A stretch of DNA of 60,274 nt, taken from Gilvimarinus agarilyticus (GTDB taxonomy: Bacteria > Pseudomonadota > Gammaproteobacteria > Pseudomonadales > Cellvibrionaceae). The stretch's first letter is position 1, and every line of letters begins with the position of its first letter. Where the stretch lies: assembly GCF_000832015.1 (NCBI RefSeq), contig NZ_JXCJ01000001.1, forward strand, positions 3,991,821 to 4,052,094. The letters run 5' to 3'. Shown in pieces: positions 7,305 to 21,714 of this stretch. The position numbers and the translations under genes are program-made. The notes under the pieces are model-generated. The model worked only from the letters and a program-made list of their open reading frames with translations, had not been told where the DNA came from and did no database searches.

Positions 7305-8687
7305 TTACGAGCGTGTAAAGCGATCAAGTAACGCGCGCAGGCCTTTTTTCTCGGTAGAGAGCAGGTAATCATCCCGGATCGCGATGATGTCTATATCGTA
7401 ACTGCCGGGCTCTAGATCGCGCGCAATTTCAACTTTTTGCACATCGGCCAAAGAGACCTTACCGGCGTCAATGAGTGCCTGTTTGGTACGGTCGTCGTCG
7501 GCTAAATCGAGCAGCCGGTGCGTTTTTAATGGCTGCTTGAGCGCGTCCATCACCACCATTACTTTAGGTTTTAAACGACGTTCAAAGTTCTGCTCGACCA
7601 CTACGCCGACCTCTCCGGTGTTGAGCTCGACAAGTGTACCTGTGGGGTACAGCCCAATCGCGCGGATAAACTCAACTACGAGATCTTCCTGAAACTGAAT
7701 ATTGCGCAGCTCATACAGCCGGGCAACGGCTTTAGAGGGGGCGATAGGAACCGTGGCTCCGCGGGGTGTAATCACAGTATCGTAGAAGGTGACAATGCCG
7801 GCAATTTTACCCAATAACGGGATCTTGTCGCCCATCAGGTGCTGCGGAAAGCCACTGCCATTTAAGCGCTCACAGTGGGTGCGTACCACGCTTATGACTC
7901 GCGGCTCCATACCATCGGCGCCTTTTAGCAGCTCGACACCCAGAGCGACAAAACTTTCGTATTGTTTTTGTTCTTCAGGGGTACGATCTGCATTAATAAT
8001 GAGCTCGTGGGGTAATTTAGTTTTACCCACATCTTTAAGCAAAACCCCCATCGCCAAAATATCCAGCTCGCGTTTTGCAAGCCCAATATGACGACCAAAC
8101 AATATCGCCCACACTGATGAGCGCAGCGCATGGCTGTAGGTGTACTCATCGGCCTCCTGAACGCGCGAGAGCCAAGTGAAGGCATCCGGGTTGCGCAGCA
8201 CACTGTCAACCATATCGCTGGCTAGACGGCGCGTTTCGGCCACCGGGATATCGTAAAAAGTTTCTTTATCCAGCTGCGACAGAACGTCGGCAACGGCTGA
8301 GTAAACCTTTTGGTGCAGGTCGCGGGCTTTTTTAACCTCACGTCCCAGCGACTTAACCTCTTGGTATTGGTTGCGCTGAATTTTTATCGGCTTAACCGGC
8401 ACCGTAACCGGGGCACTATCGACATGCCGGGTGGGCCCGTTTTTACTTCCCGCGCCACCGGTTGTCCCATCGTAAGAGCGCAACTTGGTGGCGAGCGGCG
8501 AGCGGCCTTTTACCACATCGATATAAACGTGTCCGCACAAGCTTTTCAGCTTTTTAAGCTCGTCTATATCGCGAATATAAAAGCCCTGCAGGGGGAACGG
8601 TGTTTGCGCCCACGGCCGATCAAGCCCCGACACATACATGCCGATGGTGAGCTCGTTAACACTTAGCTTAACCTGTTTTATCCCCAC
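7305..8687 (-). CDS. Degenerate HD-GYP domain protein with DUF3391 N-terminus
   Basis: A 460-residue protein with an N-terminal DUF3391 segment (residues 5 to 70), a linker and helix, and an HD-GYP domain at about residues 180 to 350. HD-GYP enzymes hydrolyse cyclic di-GMP with a two- or three-iron site, but several ligands are replaced here: the HD pair is K218-D219, the following H-xxx-G His is F246, HHE is H271-C272-E273, and the late Asp is T300. GYP itself reads G-F-P at 279 to 281. The first ligand His (H186) is kept. Catalysis is therefore unlikely; a c-di-GMP-sensing or scaffold role is an inference. About 110 residues follow the domain. The start is GTG at 8687 with GAGGGAG upstream. 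It converges on psd and has no obvious partner. Confidence 0.88.
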   Translation of the reverse strand: MGIKQVKLSVNELTIGMYVSGLDRPWAQTPFPLQGFYIRDIDELKKLKSLCGHVYIDVVKGRSPLATKLRSYDGTTGGAGSKNGPTRHVDSAPVTVPVKPIKIQRNQYQEVKSLGREVKKARDLHQKVYSAVADVLSQLDKETFYDIPVAETRRLASDMVDSVLRNPDAFTWLSRVQEADEYTYSHALRSSVWAILFGRHIGLAKRELDILAMGVLLKDVGKTKLPHELIINADRTPEEQKQYESFVALGVELLKGADGMEPRVISVVRTHCERLNGSGFPQHLMGDKIPLLGKIAGIVTFYDTVITPRGATVPIAPSKAVARLYELRNIQFQEDLVVEFIRAIGLYPTGTLVELNTGEVGVVVEQNFERRLKPKVMVVMDALKQPLKTHRLLDLADDDRTKQALIDAGKVSLADVQKVEIARDLEPGSYDIDIIAIRDDYLLSTEKKGLRALLDRFTRS

Positions 8688-8780
8688 TGCCGCTCCCTCG
8701 TAATCCCCTCTGTTGTAACTGGGGATATTGGCGTTAAACCAGTGTAATCAATATTCGCAGATGGCGCCAGAGACTACCGA

Positions 8781-9845
8781 TCAAGGGTGGTATTGTGCCG
8801 ATAAGTCGTGAACGGCCCGAATAAACGCCCCGGCGTGCTCTGGATCTACCTCTGGGGTAATCCCGTGCCCCAGATTAAATATATGCCCCGGCCCGGTGCC
8901 AAACGACTGCAAGATAGTCCCAACCTCTTGGCGAATACGATCGGGCTTAGCGTAGAGAATCGTCGGATCCATATTACCCTGCAGCGCCACACGCGAACCC
9001 ACCCGGGCGCGAGCCGCGCCGATATCGGTAGTCCAGTCGAGCCCCAGCGCATCCGCGCCAGTGTCGGCCATGGCTTCCAGCCACTGACCGCCCCCTTTGG
9101 TAAACAGGATCACCGGCACCCGGCGCCCCTCTCGCTCCCGGATCAGGCCTTTGACAATTTTATCGAGGTAAGCCAGCGAGAACTCCTGATACGCGGCATG
9201 GGATAGCGCCCCACCCCAGGTATCAAAAATCTGTACCGCCTGCGCGCCGGCCTCGATTTGAGCGTTGAGGTAGACAATGACAGATTCCGCCAGAGTGTCG
9301 AGCAGCTGGTGCATCAGCTCGGGCTGGTTATAGAGCATCTGCTTAGCGCGGCGAAAGTCTTTACTCGAGCCACCTTCGATCATGTAGGTCGCCAGCGTCC
9401 AGGGGCTACCCGAGAAACCAATAAGAGGCACCCGGCCATTTAGCTCACGGCGAATCAGTGATACCGCGTCCACCACATAGGGTAAATCTTTGGCGGGGTC
9501 GATTATCTGCAGCGTATTAATATCGGCCTCGGTACGTACCGGCTTTTTAAACTTGGGGCCTTCACCTGTTTCAAAATACAGGCCCAGTCCCATGGCATCC
9601 GGAATGGTAAGGATGTCGGAAAAGAGTATGGCAGCGTCCAGCGGGTAGCGCTCCAGTGGCTGCAGAGTGACCTCACACGCCATCTCAGGGTTACCACACA
9701 ATCCCATAAAATTACCGGCCCGCTCGCGACTGGCACGATACTCAGGCAGGTAGCGCCCAGCTTGGCGCATCATCCACACAGGCGTTACATCGACAGGCTC
9801 ACGCGACAGGGCACGCAAAAAACGATCATTTTTAAGTTGGGTCAT
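8781..9845 (-). CDS. hemE: Uroporphyrinogen decarboxylase
   Basis: HemE removes four carboxyl groups from uroporphyrinogen III to give coproporphyrinogen III in haem synthesis. The protein is 354 residues, the usual length. The substrate-binding signature [12 protein letters not shown] is near residue 25, the catalytic Asp region is [12 protein letters not shown], and [17 protein letters not shown] follows. I use the ATG at 9845, which matches the family's usual [13 protein letters not shown] opening; a TTG two codons earlier is a weaker choice. It lies downstream of gltBD on the same strand, the order also known in Pseudomonas, but a strong hairpin terminator (9941-9968) separates it from gltD, so it probably has its own promoter in the 120-base gap. 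Confidence 0.97.
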   Translation of the reverse strand: MTQLKNDRFLRALSREPVDVTPVWMMRQAGRYLPEYRASRERAGNFMGLCGNPEMACEVTLQPLERYPLDAAILFSDILTIPDAMGLGLYFETGEGPKFKKPVRTEADINTLQIIDPAKDLPYVVDAVSLIRRELNGRVPLIGFSGSPWTLATYMIEGGSSKDFRRAKQMLYNQPELMHQLLDTLAESVIVYLNAQIEAGAQAVQIFDTWGGALSHAAYQEFSLAYLDKIVKGLIREREGRRVPVILFTKGGGQWLEAMADTGADALGLDWTTDIGAARARVGSRVALQGNMDPTILYAKPDRIRQEVGTILQSFGTGPGHIFNLGHGITPEVDPEHAGAFIRAVHDLSAQYHP

Positions 9846-9940
9846 GGTCAATCAGATATCCATCGAGTGTCTTGTTATGATTAGAGGCGACGCCACATTC
9901 TCTAGCCGCACACTTGCCGCCAGCCGATAGGCGGACGATA

Positions 9941-9968
9941 AAAAAGCCGGTCAAAGGACCGGCTTTTT
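9941..9968. terminator. Rho-independent terminator after gltD
   Basis: A perfect 12-base stem (AAAAAGCCGGTC with its complement) around a 4-base AAAG loop. On the minus strand it ends in a U run just downstream of the gltD stop codon at 9972, so it should end the gltBD transcript before hemE. The A run on the other side makes it symmetrical. Confidence 0.85.
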
Positions 9969-9971
9969 CGT

Positions 9972-15879
<5,908 letters not shown>

Positions 15880-15950
15880 ACGCTGTCTCTCAATATCAGT
15901 ATCTGTGGCAGCGCACTGCCCGGCCAAAGCGCGAGTAGTGCTACCGACAA

Positions 15951-15976
15951 AAAAGCCCCTAAACTAGAGGGGCTAT
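15951..15976 (-). terminator. Intrinsic terminator inside the gltB 5' leader
   Basis: Read on the minus strand, AGCCCCT and AGGGGCT pair across a 7-base loop (CTAGTTT) and are followed at once by a run of six T. On the plus strand there is no T run, so it can only work in the direction of gltB. It lies about 75 bases upstream of the gltB ATG and about 10 bases downstream of the predicted start of transcription. It may be an attenuator, or it may end a very short RNA. Confidence 0.7.
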
Positions 15977-15992
15977 TACAAATGGGCGCAGA

Positions 15993-16021
15993 ATATTACC
16001 CGCTAAAGCCATTTTAGGCAA
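15993..16021 (-). promoter_or_regulatory. Sigma-70-like promoter for gltBD
   Basis: On the minus strand, TTGCCT (16016-16021) and TAATAT (15993-15998) are separated by exactly 17 bases. Predicted transcription start is near 15986, giving a leader of about 107 bases before the gltB ATG at 15879. This is the best promoter match in the intergenic region. A weaker possibility, TTGGCC-18-GATACT, lies between the terminator and gltB and would avoid the terminator. Confidence 0.6.
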
Positions 16022-16419
16022 GCGGAACAGTGGCGCGAGGATGCCGACCATAGCCGGCAAGATTGTGCGATAGGCCGCGTATTACGGGCCTTTAAGCTCA
16101 GGTTATTGGCAATTGCGGCAAGATGCAACCACAGCTCACAAATGAAGCTGGCCACAAGCGAGAATTTACTCGCAGAACTGGCAACAAAAGCCTGAAAACA
16201 AAAGAAATTTGTGAAAATGTGCCACTATTCCTCTTTTTAACACGCAGGGCCCTTTATCCTGCTCGCGATTTACGCTAATTTAGGCGATACAACTAAATTA
16301 TTAGGGGTACCTTTGCCCTAAAAGCCCACGCTTGGGTGTGCGACGCCCCGCCGGACGGCGGTTTAGCAAGCACAACAGCGGCCAAACACAATTACAACGC
16401 CGGCAACCAGGAATTCAAC

Positions 16420-18405
16420 ATGCGGATACAACAACTTGGGTCAACGACACTAAAGTTAACCTCAGCGATCGCCTTATGCCTTGGCCTTGCGGCCTGTGGC
16501 GGCAGCAGCGATGGCACAACGCTAGATCAGATTAACGGCAATATCGATGACGACACAGATACTCCGGCCAGCGTCGCTCAAATAGGTCACGGCAGTGGCG
16601 CTGACTTTGTCCCCGGGGAGATAGGCACCGAAACTAACGGTAACGCCCTATCCGCCGGCGGCAGCACAACGTTAATTGTAAACGTGGTTGAAGACGGCCA
16701 ACTGATCACTGACAGTACTTCAGTGACCTTTATCTCCCCCTGTATTGCATCGGGCGAGTCACTGGTAGAGCCTATCGGCGGTGCCAGCGATGACGACGAC
16801 AGCGCCAGCAATGTGGTCGACACGAGCAACGGCCAGGCGGGCGTACGCTATACCGCCAACGGCTGTATCGGTAACGACAGCGTCAAAGCGACTACTACTT
16901 ATGGCGGCGGTGTTATCAGCGCCACAGCTGACATAAACATCGAGTCCGACACAGTAACCAGCATTAATTTTGCCGACGCAAGCCCCAACTACATCACCTT
17001 AAAAGGTACCGGAGGCACTGAAGCCTCTAGCGTTCGCTTTCAAATACGCGGCACGACCGGTGCCCCCGTTAAAGGTGTTGAGGTTAACTTTGCACTAAAT
17101 ACTACAGCGGGCGGCCTCTCCTTGGTCAATTCAAGCGCCATTTCCGGCAGCGACGGTTACGTCAGCACCACCGTCCAATCCGGCACAACCCCGACAAGCG
17201 TACGGGTAACAGCCACTACCGATACCGGCGTCACAAGCCAATCTAACGAGCTTATTGTTTCTACCGGCTTGCCCGACCAAAACAGCATGAGTATTGCCGC
17301 CAGCGACCGCTACCCAATCGCCTGGAACCATAACAATGTAGAATCAAGTATTACCGTAAACCTAGCCGATGCCTTCAACAACCCAGTCCCCAACAGAACT
17401 CCCGTGTACTTCACCACCAATGGTGGCTCTATCACTGCATCCTGCCTGACCGGTGTAGTTTTTGATGAAGAAGGGGACGAGGAAATAGGAACCCCAGGGG
17501 TTTGCTCGGCCATCTGGCGCAGCCAAAACCCTCGCCTGTTCTCCGAAACTCAGGTGATGATGGACGAAGAAACATTAACCTTTTACTGCCCCAACGGAGA
17601 CATCGCCGGCCAAGGTAGCGATTGCCGCAATGGCCGCGTCAAAATCATTGCCACCACCATTGGTAACGAATCATTCGTCGACACCAACAGTAACGGCGTT
17701 TACGACTTCGGCACTGACTTATTTTACACAGCCAATTCAGATGGCAGCGCGTCTCGCAAGGCCAATTGCAAATACCCATCGCCCATCTCAGGGGCCGCTT
17801 CGCGATCATTTGGCTGCGACGATCTGGGGTCCGCCTATATCGATCGTAACTTTAACGGCGAATACGACGGCAACGAAGAGGTTACCTCCATTAATGACAA
17901 CAGTACCGGAGAGTACATCCCAGGCGACGGAATCTACAACGGCAGCCTGTGCCGCGAGGAAGACGCTAGCGCGGGTAATTGCAGCCGGGACAGTGTGCTG
18001 GTGCGGGACGACATCACACTAGTATTAACTAGCGAAGAGCAGTTTTTCTTTACCATGCCCGACGGTCGACTTCCCGGTCAACCTGACCCATCTGAGCAGA
18101 TTCGCCTGCAACCTGGCGAAAGCATGACTGTGTATCTGATGCTGGCGGATGCTAACGGCAACGGCCTGCCCCGAGGCACAGAGATTACAGCGAGCGCCCC
18201 AGACGGGATCGAAGCAAGTGTATCGCCAGAAGGAGAGCTTGCCGGCTCTTCAGAAGGGACCATTGTTGCGTTATCGATTCAAGTCAGCGACTCCCAGTCA
18301 ACTCAAGGTGTCGTTTCTTTAAACGTAACAATGCCTACACCCTATGACGGTGAAGTTGGACGCTCTGTAGGCATAGTCAGCGTCGTCTCTTACTCGGCCA
18401 ATTAA
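16420..18405 (+). CDS. Ig-like (Big_1-type) lipoprotein with calcium-loop motifs
   Basis: A 661-residue surface-type lipoprotein. The signal peptide ends in a lipobox LAAC with Cys at residue 26, followed by a Gly/Ser/Asp-rich spacer. Residues 60 to 310 hold two to three bacterial Ig-like units of the invasin/Big_1 type (for example GAPVKGVEVNFALNTTAGG and NPVPNRTPVYFTTNGGSIT). Around 450 to 540 there are EF-hand-like Asp-rich loops, DTNSNGVYDFGTD and DRNFNGEYDGNEE, with several Cys that may form disulfides. A last beta domain ends the protein. Start: ATG at 16420 with CAGGA upstream; the upstream GTG at 16336 would bury the signal peptide. Adhesion or envelope stabilisation is only a guess. 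It sits between gltB and the damX-like gene, where Pseudomonas has no such gene as I recall. Confidence 0.88.
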   Translation: MRIQQLGSTTLKLTSAIALCLGLAACGGSSDGTTLDQINGNIDDDTDTPASVAQIGHGSGADFVPGEIGTETNGNALSAGGSTTLIVNVVEDGQLITDSTSVTFISPCIASGESLVEPIGGASDDDDSASNVVDTSNGQAGVRYTANGCIGNDSVKATTTYGGGVISATADINIESDTVTSINFADASPNYITLKGTGGTEASSVRFQIRGTTGAPVKGVEVNFALNTTAGGLSLVNSSAISGSDGYVSTTVQSGTTPTSVRVTATTDTGVTSQSNELIVSTGLPDQNSMSIAASDRYPIAWNHNNVESSITVNLADAFNNPVPNRTPVYFTTNGGSITASCLTGVVFDEEGDEEIGTPGVCSAIWRSQNPRLFSETQVMMDEETLTFYCPNGDIAGQGSDCRNGRVKIIATTIGNESFVDTNSNGVYDFGTDLFYTANSDGSASRKANCKYPSPISGAASRSFGCDDLGSAYIDRNFNGEYDGNEEVTSINDNSTGEYIPGDGIYNGSLCREEDASAGNCSRDSVLVRDDITLVLTSEEQFFFTMPDGRLPGQPDPSEQIRLQPGESMTVYLMLADANGNGLPRGTEITASAPDGIEASVSPEGELAGSSEGTIVALSIQVSDSQSTQGVVSLNVTMPTPYDGEVGRSVGIVSVVSYSAN

Positions 18406-18415
18406 TCAAAACCCC

Positions 18416-18469
18416 AGTCACAAAAAAGGCGGCTAAGAAGCTCTCTTCTTAGCCGCCTTTTTTGTGACT
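18416..18469. terminator. Bidirectional terminator, perfect 25-base inverted repeat
   Basis: The left arm starts AGTCACAAAAAAGGCGGC and runs to 18440; the right arm, 18445-18469, is its exact complement, with a CTCT loop. Both sides have an A6/T6 run at the proper place, so it can stop transcription of the lipoprotein gene from the left and of the damX-like gene from the right (the two genes converge). Confidence 0.93.
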
Positions 18470-18479
18470 TAATCATTTA

Positions 18480-20006
18480 CTACAAGCCAATTTCCTGCTG
18501 CAACTCCCCCACCCGCCGCGGCCAGGGGCCTGCCTTTATCTGACTTTTGGGCAAGGTTGCTACAGCCTGTTTTGCCTTTGCCGCCGAGCTGTAACGCCCC
18601 GCCAGCACGATATACCAAGGTTTTTGCGACCGCACTGTTTCCATCACCCGCAATGAATCCACATTGTCTTGTTTTTTAACATAGGCGATAGCCGCATCGC
18701 GACTGGACACACCCAACACTTGCAGCGAGTAATCCGACTCAGGCCAGGACAAAATCTCTGCCTCATCATTTGGCCAGGTCACAGCGGCTGGCTTCGTCGC
18801 TACCGGTGGCTCTTGCGGGACCACATCAGAGCTAGTCGCTGCACTCGAAACGACGGCCGCATCAGGCTTAACCGGCTCGCCAACAACTCCCATCTCAGGT
18901 TCAGCCTCTCGAGAAGGCCCAGAAGCCTCAGCGGCATCGCCCGAAACCGCAGGTTCGGCTCGACCGGTCACCTCATCTTTTATACTGACCGCAGGCTCCT
19001 GACGCACTGCCTCAGCGGGTGGCTCTATAGGCTTAACCGCCTCAGGGGCTGGCGGCGCAGTAACCACCGGTTCCGTTATTTTCCGCTCCAATTTAGGAGC
19101 TTCCGGCGCCGGCAAGCGCTTGACCACCCCCTGCTCGGTGGGTTCTGCCGTGTCATCACCCTGATATAAATAGACTAGCCCCAAAGCCGCCAACAAGCCT
19201 GCAACAGCCGCAATATGAACAACCGGAATTCCACCTTTGGACTCATTTTGAGCAGATGCTGCCGCCACGGACTCAGGGGAATAGCTTTGCAGCTCTAGCC
19301 GCGCCAGCTCAAGCAGCTTATCCAGGCGCCCGCCAGACTCGTCCATAAACGACTCTACCTGACGAAGCGAAAATATTGGCTCGCCTAAAAAACCTGCAAG
19401 CTCTACCCGATAGTTCAGCATGGCCGTCGCATCTGACGCACTCATCAAGGGAAAAGCGAGATCCTGCACCGCCACATCGGGCATCTCAAATTGATCTAAC
19501 CGCGGCGCCAACTCCAACTCCGAAAACAGCACAAAGCTGAAAGGGCGGCTGTGCCCTGCCGGCACCTGAAGCAAGCTTACAAGGGCCGCCAAGGTGTCAT
19601 CATCTAGTAAATGGACGCTATCAAGCACAACGGTTACCCCGAGTGCCTCACCACCGCTATTAATGGTCGTGCGGAGCTGGGCGAGTATTTCGCCGATACT
19701 TGAGCTATCGGAAACAGGCAAGGCGAGAAAATCAGCCAGCTGCAATAAAAGCGCTTGGGATGAGCTAGCCACGCTGGCATCCAGCAGCACACTCTCCTGG
19801 ATAGCCATTAGCTGACCGTAAAAAAACTTCGCAAACGCTGATTTACCTACACCGCGCTCACCACAGACCACTACGAAGCCGGCGCTAAACTGACTCGCGT
19901 GAGTAATTTGATCCGCCAGCAACTCTAGATCGGGCGTGACATAAAAAGTATCGTTAGTAAACGGATCGCTATCTAACCCTAGCCGCTCGCAGTAATCCGG
20001 CACCAT
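18480..20006 (-). CDS. damX: DamX-like protein: AAA ATPase, transmembrane segment and SPOR domain
   Basis: A 508-residue inner-membrane protein. The N-terminal 250 residues are an ExeA-like AAA ATPase with Walker A GERGVGKSA near residue 49 and a Walker B-like VVLDSVH near 126. One membrane helix (HIAAVAGLLAALGLVYLY) lies around residue 275, then a Pro/Ala/Glu-rich periplasmic linker of about 130 residues, then a C-terminal SPOR domain (YSLQVLGVSS ... WYIVLAGRYSSAAKAKQAV) that binds denuded septal peptidoglycan. This matches DamX, a division-associated protein, and the gene follows aroB as damX does in E. coli and Pseudomonas. The ATG at 20006 has GGGAGAG 7 bases upstream, 18 bases after the aroB stop. 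Confidence 0.88.
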   Translation of the reverse strand: MVPDYCERLGLDSDPFTNDTFYVTPDLELLADQITHASQFSAGFVVVCGERGVGKSAFAKFFYGQLMAIQESVLLDASVASSSQALLLQLADFLALPVSDSSSIGEILAQLRTTINSGGEALGVTVVLDSVHLLDDDTLAALVSLLQVPAGHSRPFSFVLFSELELAPRLDQFEMPDVAVQDLAFPLMSASDATAMLNYRVELAGFLGEPIFSLRQVESFMDESGGRLDKLLELARLELQSYSPESVAAASAQNESKGGIPVVHIAAVAGLLAALGLVYLYQGDDTAEPTEQGVVKRLPAPEAPKLERKITEPVVTAPPAPEAVKPIEPPAEAVRQEPAVSIKDEVTGRAEPAVSGDAAEASGPSREAEPEMGVVGEPVKPDAAVVSSAATSSDVVPQEPPVATKPAAVTWPNDEAEILSWPESDYSLQVLGVSSRDAAIAYVKKQDNVDSLRVMETVRSQKPWYIVLAGRYSSAAKAKQAVATLPKSQIKAGPWPRRVGELQQEIGL

Positions 20007-20024
20007 GCAATCTCTCCCGCCCGC

Positions 20025-21107
20025 CTAACGGCAAGCACCAATAGTTTGGCTCAACAAGCTCCGATCAATGTCGGAGGTAACAAATGCCTCACCCAAGCTG
20101 TTAAGCAGAACCAACCTAAGCCGGCCATCCTGGACTTTTTTGTCCACAGACATTAGCTCGAAAAATTGTGTTTCTGTCATATCCGCTGGCGCCACGACCG
20201 GCAAGTTCGCCCGCTTGATAAGCGTTACAGCACGACTCAAGTCCGCCTGACTGATCAAGCCCATTCGCTGCGACAAGTCTAACGCCATCACCATGCCCGC
20301 ACCAACAGCCTCCCCATGAAGCCAGGCTCCGTAGCCTTGAGCTGTTTCAATCGCATGGCCAAAGGTATGCCCCAGATTTAAAATAGCGCGAATACCGCCC
20401 TCGCGCTCATCCTGCGCCACAACCTGCGCCTTGTTTTGGCAGGAACGCTCGATGCAATACGCCAAAGCGTCAACATCACCCGCCATTACACGGGCAATAT
20501 TGGCCTCTAACCACTCAAAAAATTCATAATCGCAAATAAGGCCATACTTAATCACCTCTGCAACTCCGGCGGCAAGCTCTCTGGGAGGTAGCGTCTTAAG
20601 TACCGCCACATCAGCTACCACCGCCTGAGGCTGATAAAAGGCCCCAATCATATTTTTACCCAATGGGTGGTTTACACCCGTCTTGCCGCCCACCGAGGAG
20701 TCGACCATCGACAACAAAGTCGTTGGTATTTGAATAAAATTAACTCCACGCTGATAACAAGCCGCGGCAAAACCTGTCATATCGCCTATAACGCCACCGC
20801 CAAGGGCGATTAATGTCACCGAGCGGTTAAAGCGCTGCTGTAAAAGCTCATCAAATATAAGATTCAACGTTTCTAAGTTTTTGTACTGCTCCCCGTCGGG
20901 CAGCACGACTGAATGCACCTCTCGGCTAGCATCACTCAGCGCTTGCTCCAGCCCCGCAAGATAGAGCTTCGCTACTGTATCGTTAGTAACGATACACACC
21001 TGCTTGCCAGCAATGTATTCGCTAAACAGCTCCGCCCGCTCAACAAGCTCTGAACCAATAAAAATAGGGTAGCTGCGCTCCCCCAGATCAACTGTTAAGG
21101 TCTTCAT
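20025..21107 (-). CDS. aroB: 3-dehydroquinate synthase
   Basis: AroB turns DAHP into 3-dehydroquinate, step two of the shikimate pathway, using NAD and a divalent metal. The protein has 360 residues, the family norm. NAD-binding signatures [11 protein letters not shown] and [13 protein letters not shown] are present; metal ligands are in the E-rich segment [11 protein letters not shown], in [12 protein letters not shown] and in [12 protein letters not shown] use the ATG at 21107 ([15 protein letters not shown]), which is the usual family start, and not the ATG 18 codons upstream. It lies 96 bases after aroK and 18 bases before the damX-like gene. Confidence 0.97.
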   Translation of the reverse strand: MKTLTVDLGERSYPIFIGSELVERAELFSEYIAGKQVCIVTNDTVAKLYLAGLEQALSDASREVHSVVLPDGEQYKNLETLNLIFDELLQQRFNRSVTLIALGGGVIGDMTGFAAACYQRGVNFIQIPTTLLSMVDSSVGGKTGVNHPLGKNMIGAFYQPQAVVADVAVLKTLPPRELAAGVAEVIKYGLICDYEFFEWLEANIARVMAGDVDALAYCIERSCQNKAQVVAQDEREGGIRAILNLGHTFGHAIETAQGYGAWLHGEAVGAGMVMALDLSQRMGLISQADLSRAVTLIKRANLPVVAPADMTETQFFELMSVDKKVQDGRLRLVLLNSLGEAFVTSDIDRSLLSQTIGACR

Positions 21108-21203
21108 AGGTATTGTCTTTTGTTCAATAGATGCAGGATAGTCACGGCTGTACTTTAGCACACAGGCACAAGCGCTGGCAGACGCCGTACAGCCGAAATA
21201 GCA

Positions 21204-21710
21204 TTAAGGAAGGTGTGCGAGGATTTCGGCAACAGCCGCTTTCGGAGAGAACCGGTCAGTATTCAGGTGTACATCAGCCACGCCACGGTAAAGCTCGTCC
21301 CGTGCCGCTAGAATCTCTATAATTTTTTCGCGTGGGTTTTCAACTTGCAATAAAGGCCGCTTCTTGTCACGCGAGGTCCGCTCTACCAGCTGATCCACCG
21401 AGGCCGTCAAGTAGCACACCAACCCCTGAGCCATCAGCTCGCAATTTTCAGGCTTTGTAACAATCCCACCACCAGTGGCAATAACACTGGGCGTCTCGGC
21501 AACCAAATCCTGCAAGACTCCGGTCTCACGCGCGCGAAACCCCTCCTCACCTTCCATATCAAATATCCACGGGATATCGGCACCTGTGCGACCTTCAATC
21601 ACACGGTCCGTATCATAAAAGGGGACATTTAACTCGGAGGCAAGAACTCTACCGATGGTCGACTTGCCGACCCCCATGGGGCCGACAAGAAATACGTGCC
21701 GATCTAGCAT
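21204..21710 (-). CDS. aroK: Shikimate kinase
   Basis: AroK phosphorylates shikimate at the 3-hydroxyl using ATP. The 168-residue protein shows Walker A GPMGVGKST at residues 10 to 18, the shikimate-binding DTDRVIE and GGGIVTKPEN segments, and the lid sequence TSRDKKRPLL. Length and motifs are typical. It begins 4 bases after the pilQ stop codon, in the widely conserved pilMNOPQ-aroK-aroB order. Confidence 0.97.
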   Translation of the reverse strand: MLDRHVFLVGPMGVGKSTIGRVLASELNVPFYDTDRVIEGRTGADIPWIFDMEGEEGFRARETGVLQDLVAETPSVIATGGGIVTKPENCELMAQGLVCYLTASVDQLVERTSRDKKRPLLQVENPREKIIEILAARDELYRGVADVHLNTDRFSPKAAVAEILAHLP

Positions 21711-21714
21711 AGTC

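Larger units (their letters stand above)
15880..16419. other. 540-base divergent intergenic region, gltB / Ig-like lipoprotein
   Basis: This is the longest stretch without a gene in the window. Beside the gltB promoter and leader terminator it holds, on the plus strand, an AT-rich block at about 16265-16315 with a possible promoter (TTTACG, then an AACTAAATT block) for the lipoprotein gene, and a GC-rich hairpin (CCGCCGGACGGCGG) around 16350 in that gene's leader. On the minus strand 16100-16230 shows small hairpins such as GCGAG-TAAATT-CTCGC. I could not match any known riboswitch or sRNA. A GTG in frame with the lipoprotein at 16336 is judged not to be used. Confidence 0.6.

Noticed and set aside
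15880-15927. TTG start giving gltB 16 more residues
   Set aside because: Family proteins start just before [15 protein letters not shown], and the ATG at 15879 gives exactly this.
16201-16236. Second CRP-like site (TTTGTGAAAATGTGCCAC)
   Set aside because: Only one half-site (TGTGA) fits; the other arm has too many mismatches.
15977-16335. Glutamine riboswitch or known leader RNA upstream of gltB
   Set aside because: No recognisable conserved aptamer core was found by eye, and most of the region is upstream of the predicted start.
16336-16419. GTG-started N-terminal extension of the Ig-like lipoprotein
   Set aside because: It puts 28 residues before the signal peptide and has no ribosome site; the ATG at 16420 has CAGGA upstream and a proper lipobox.
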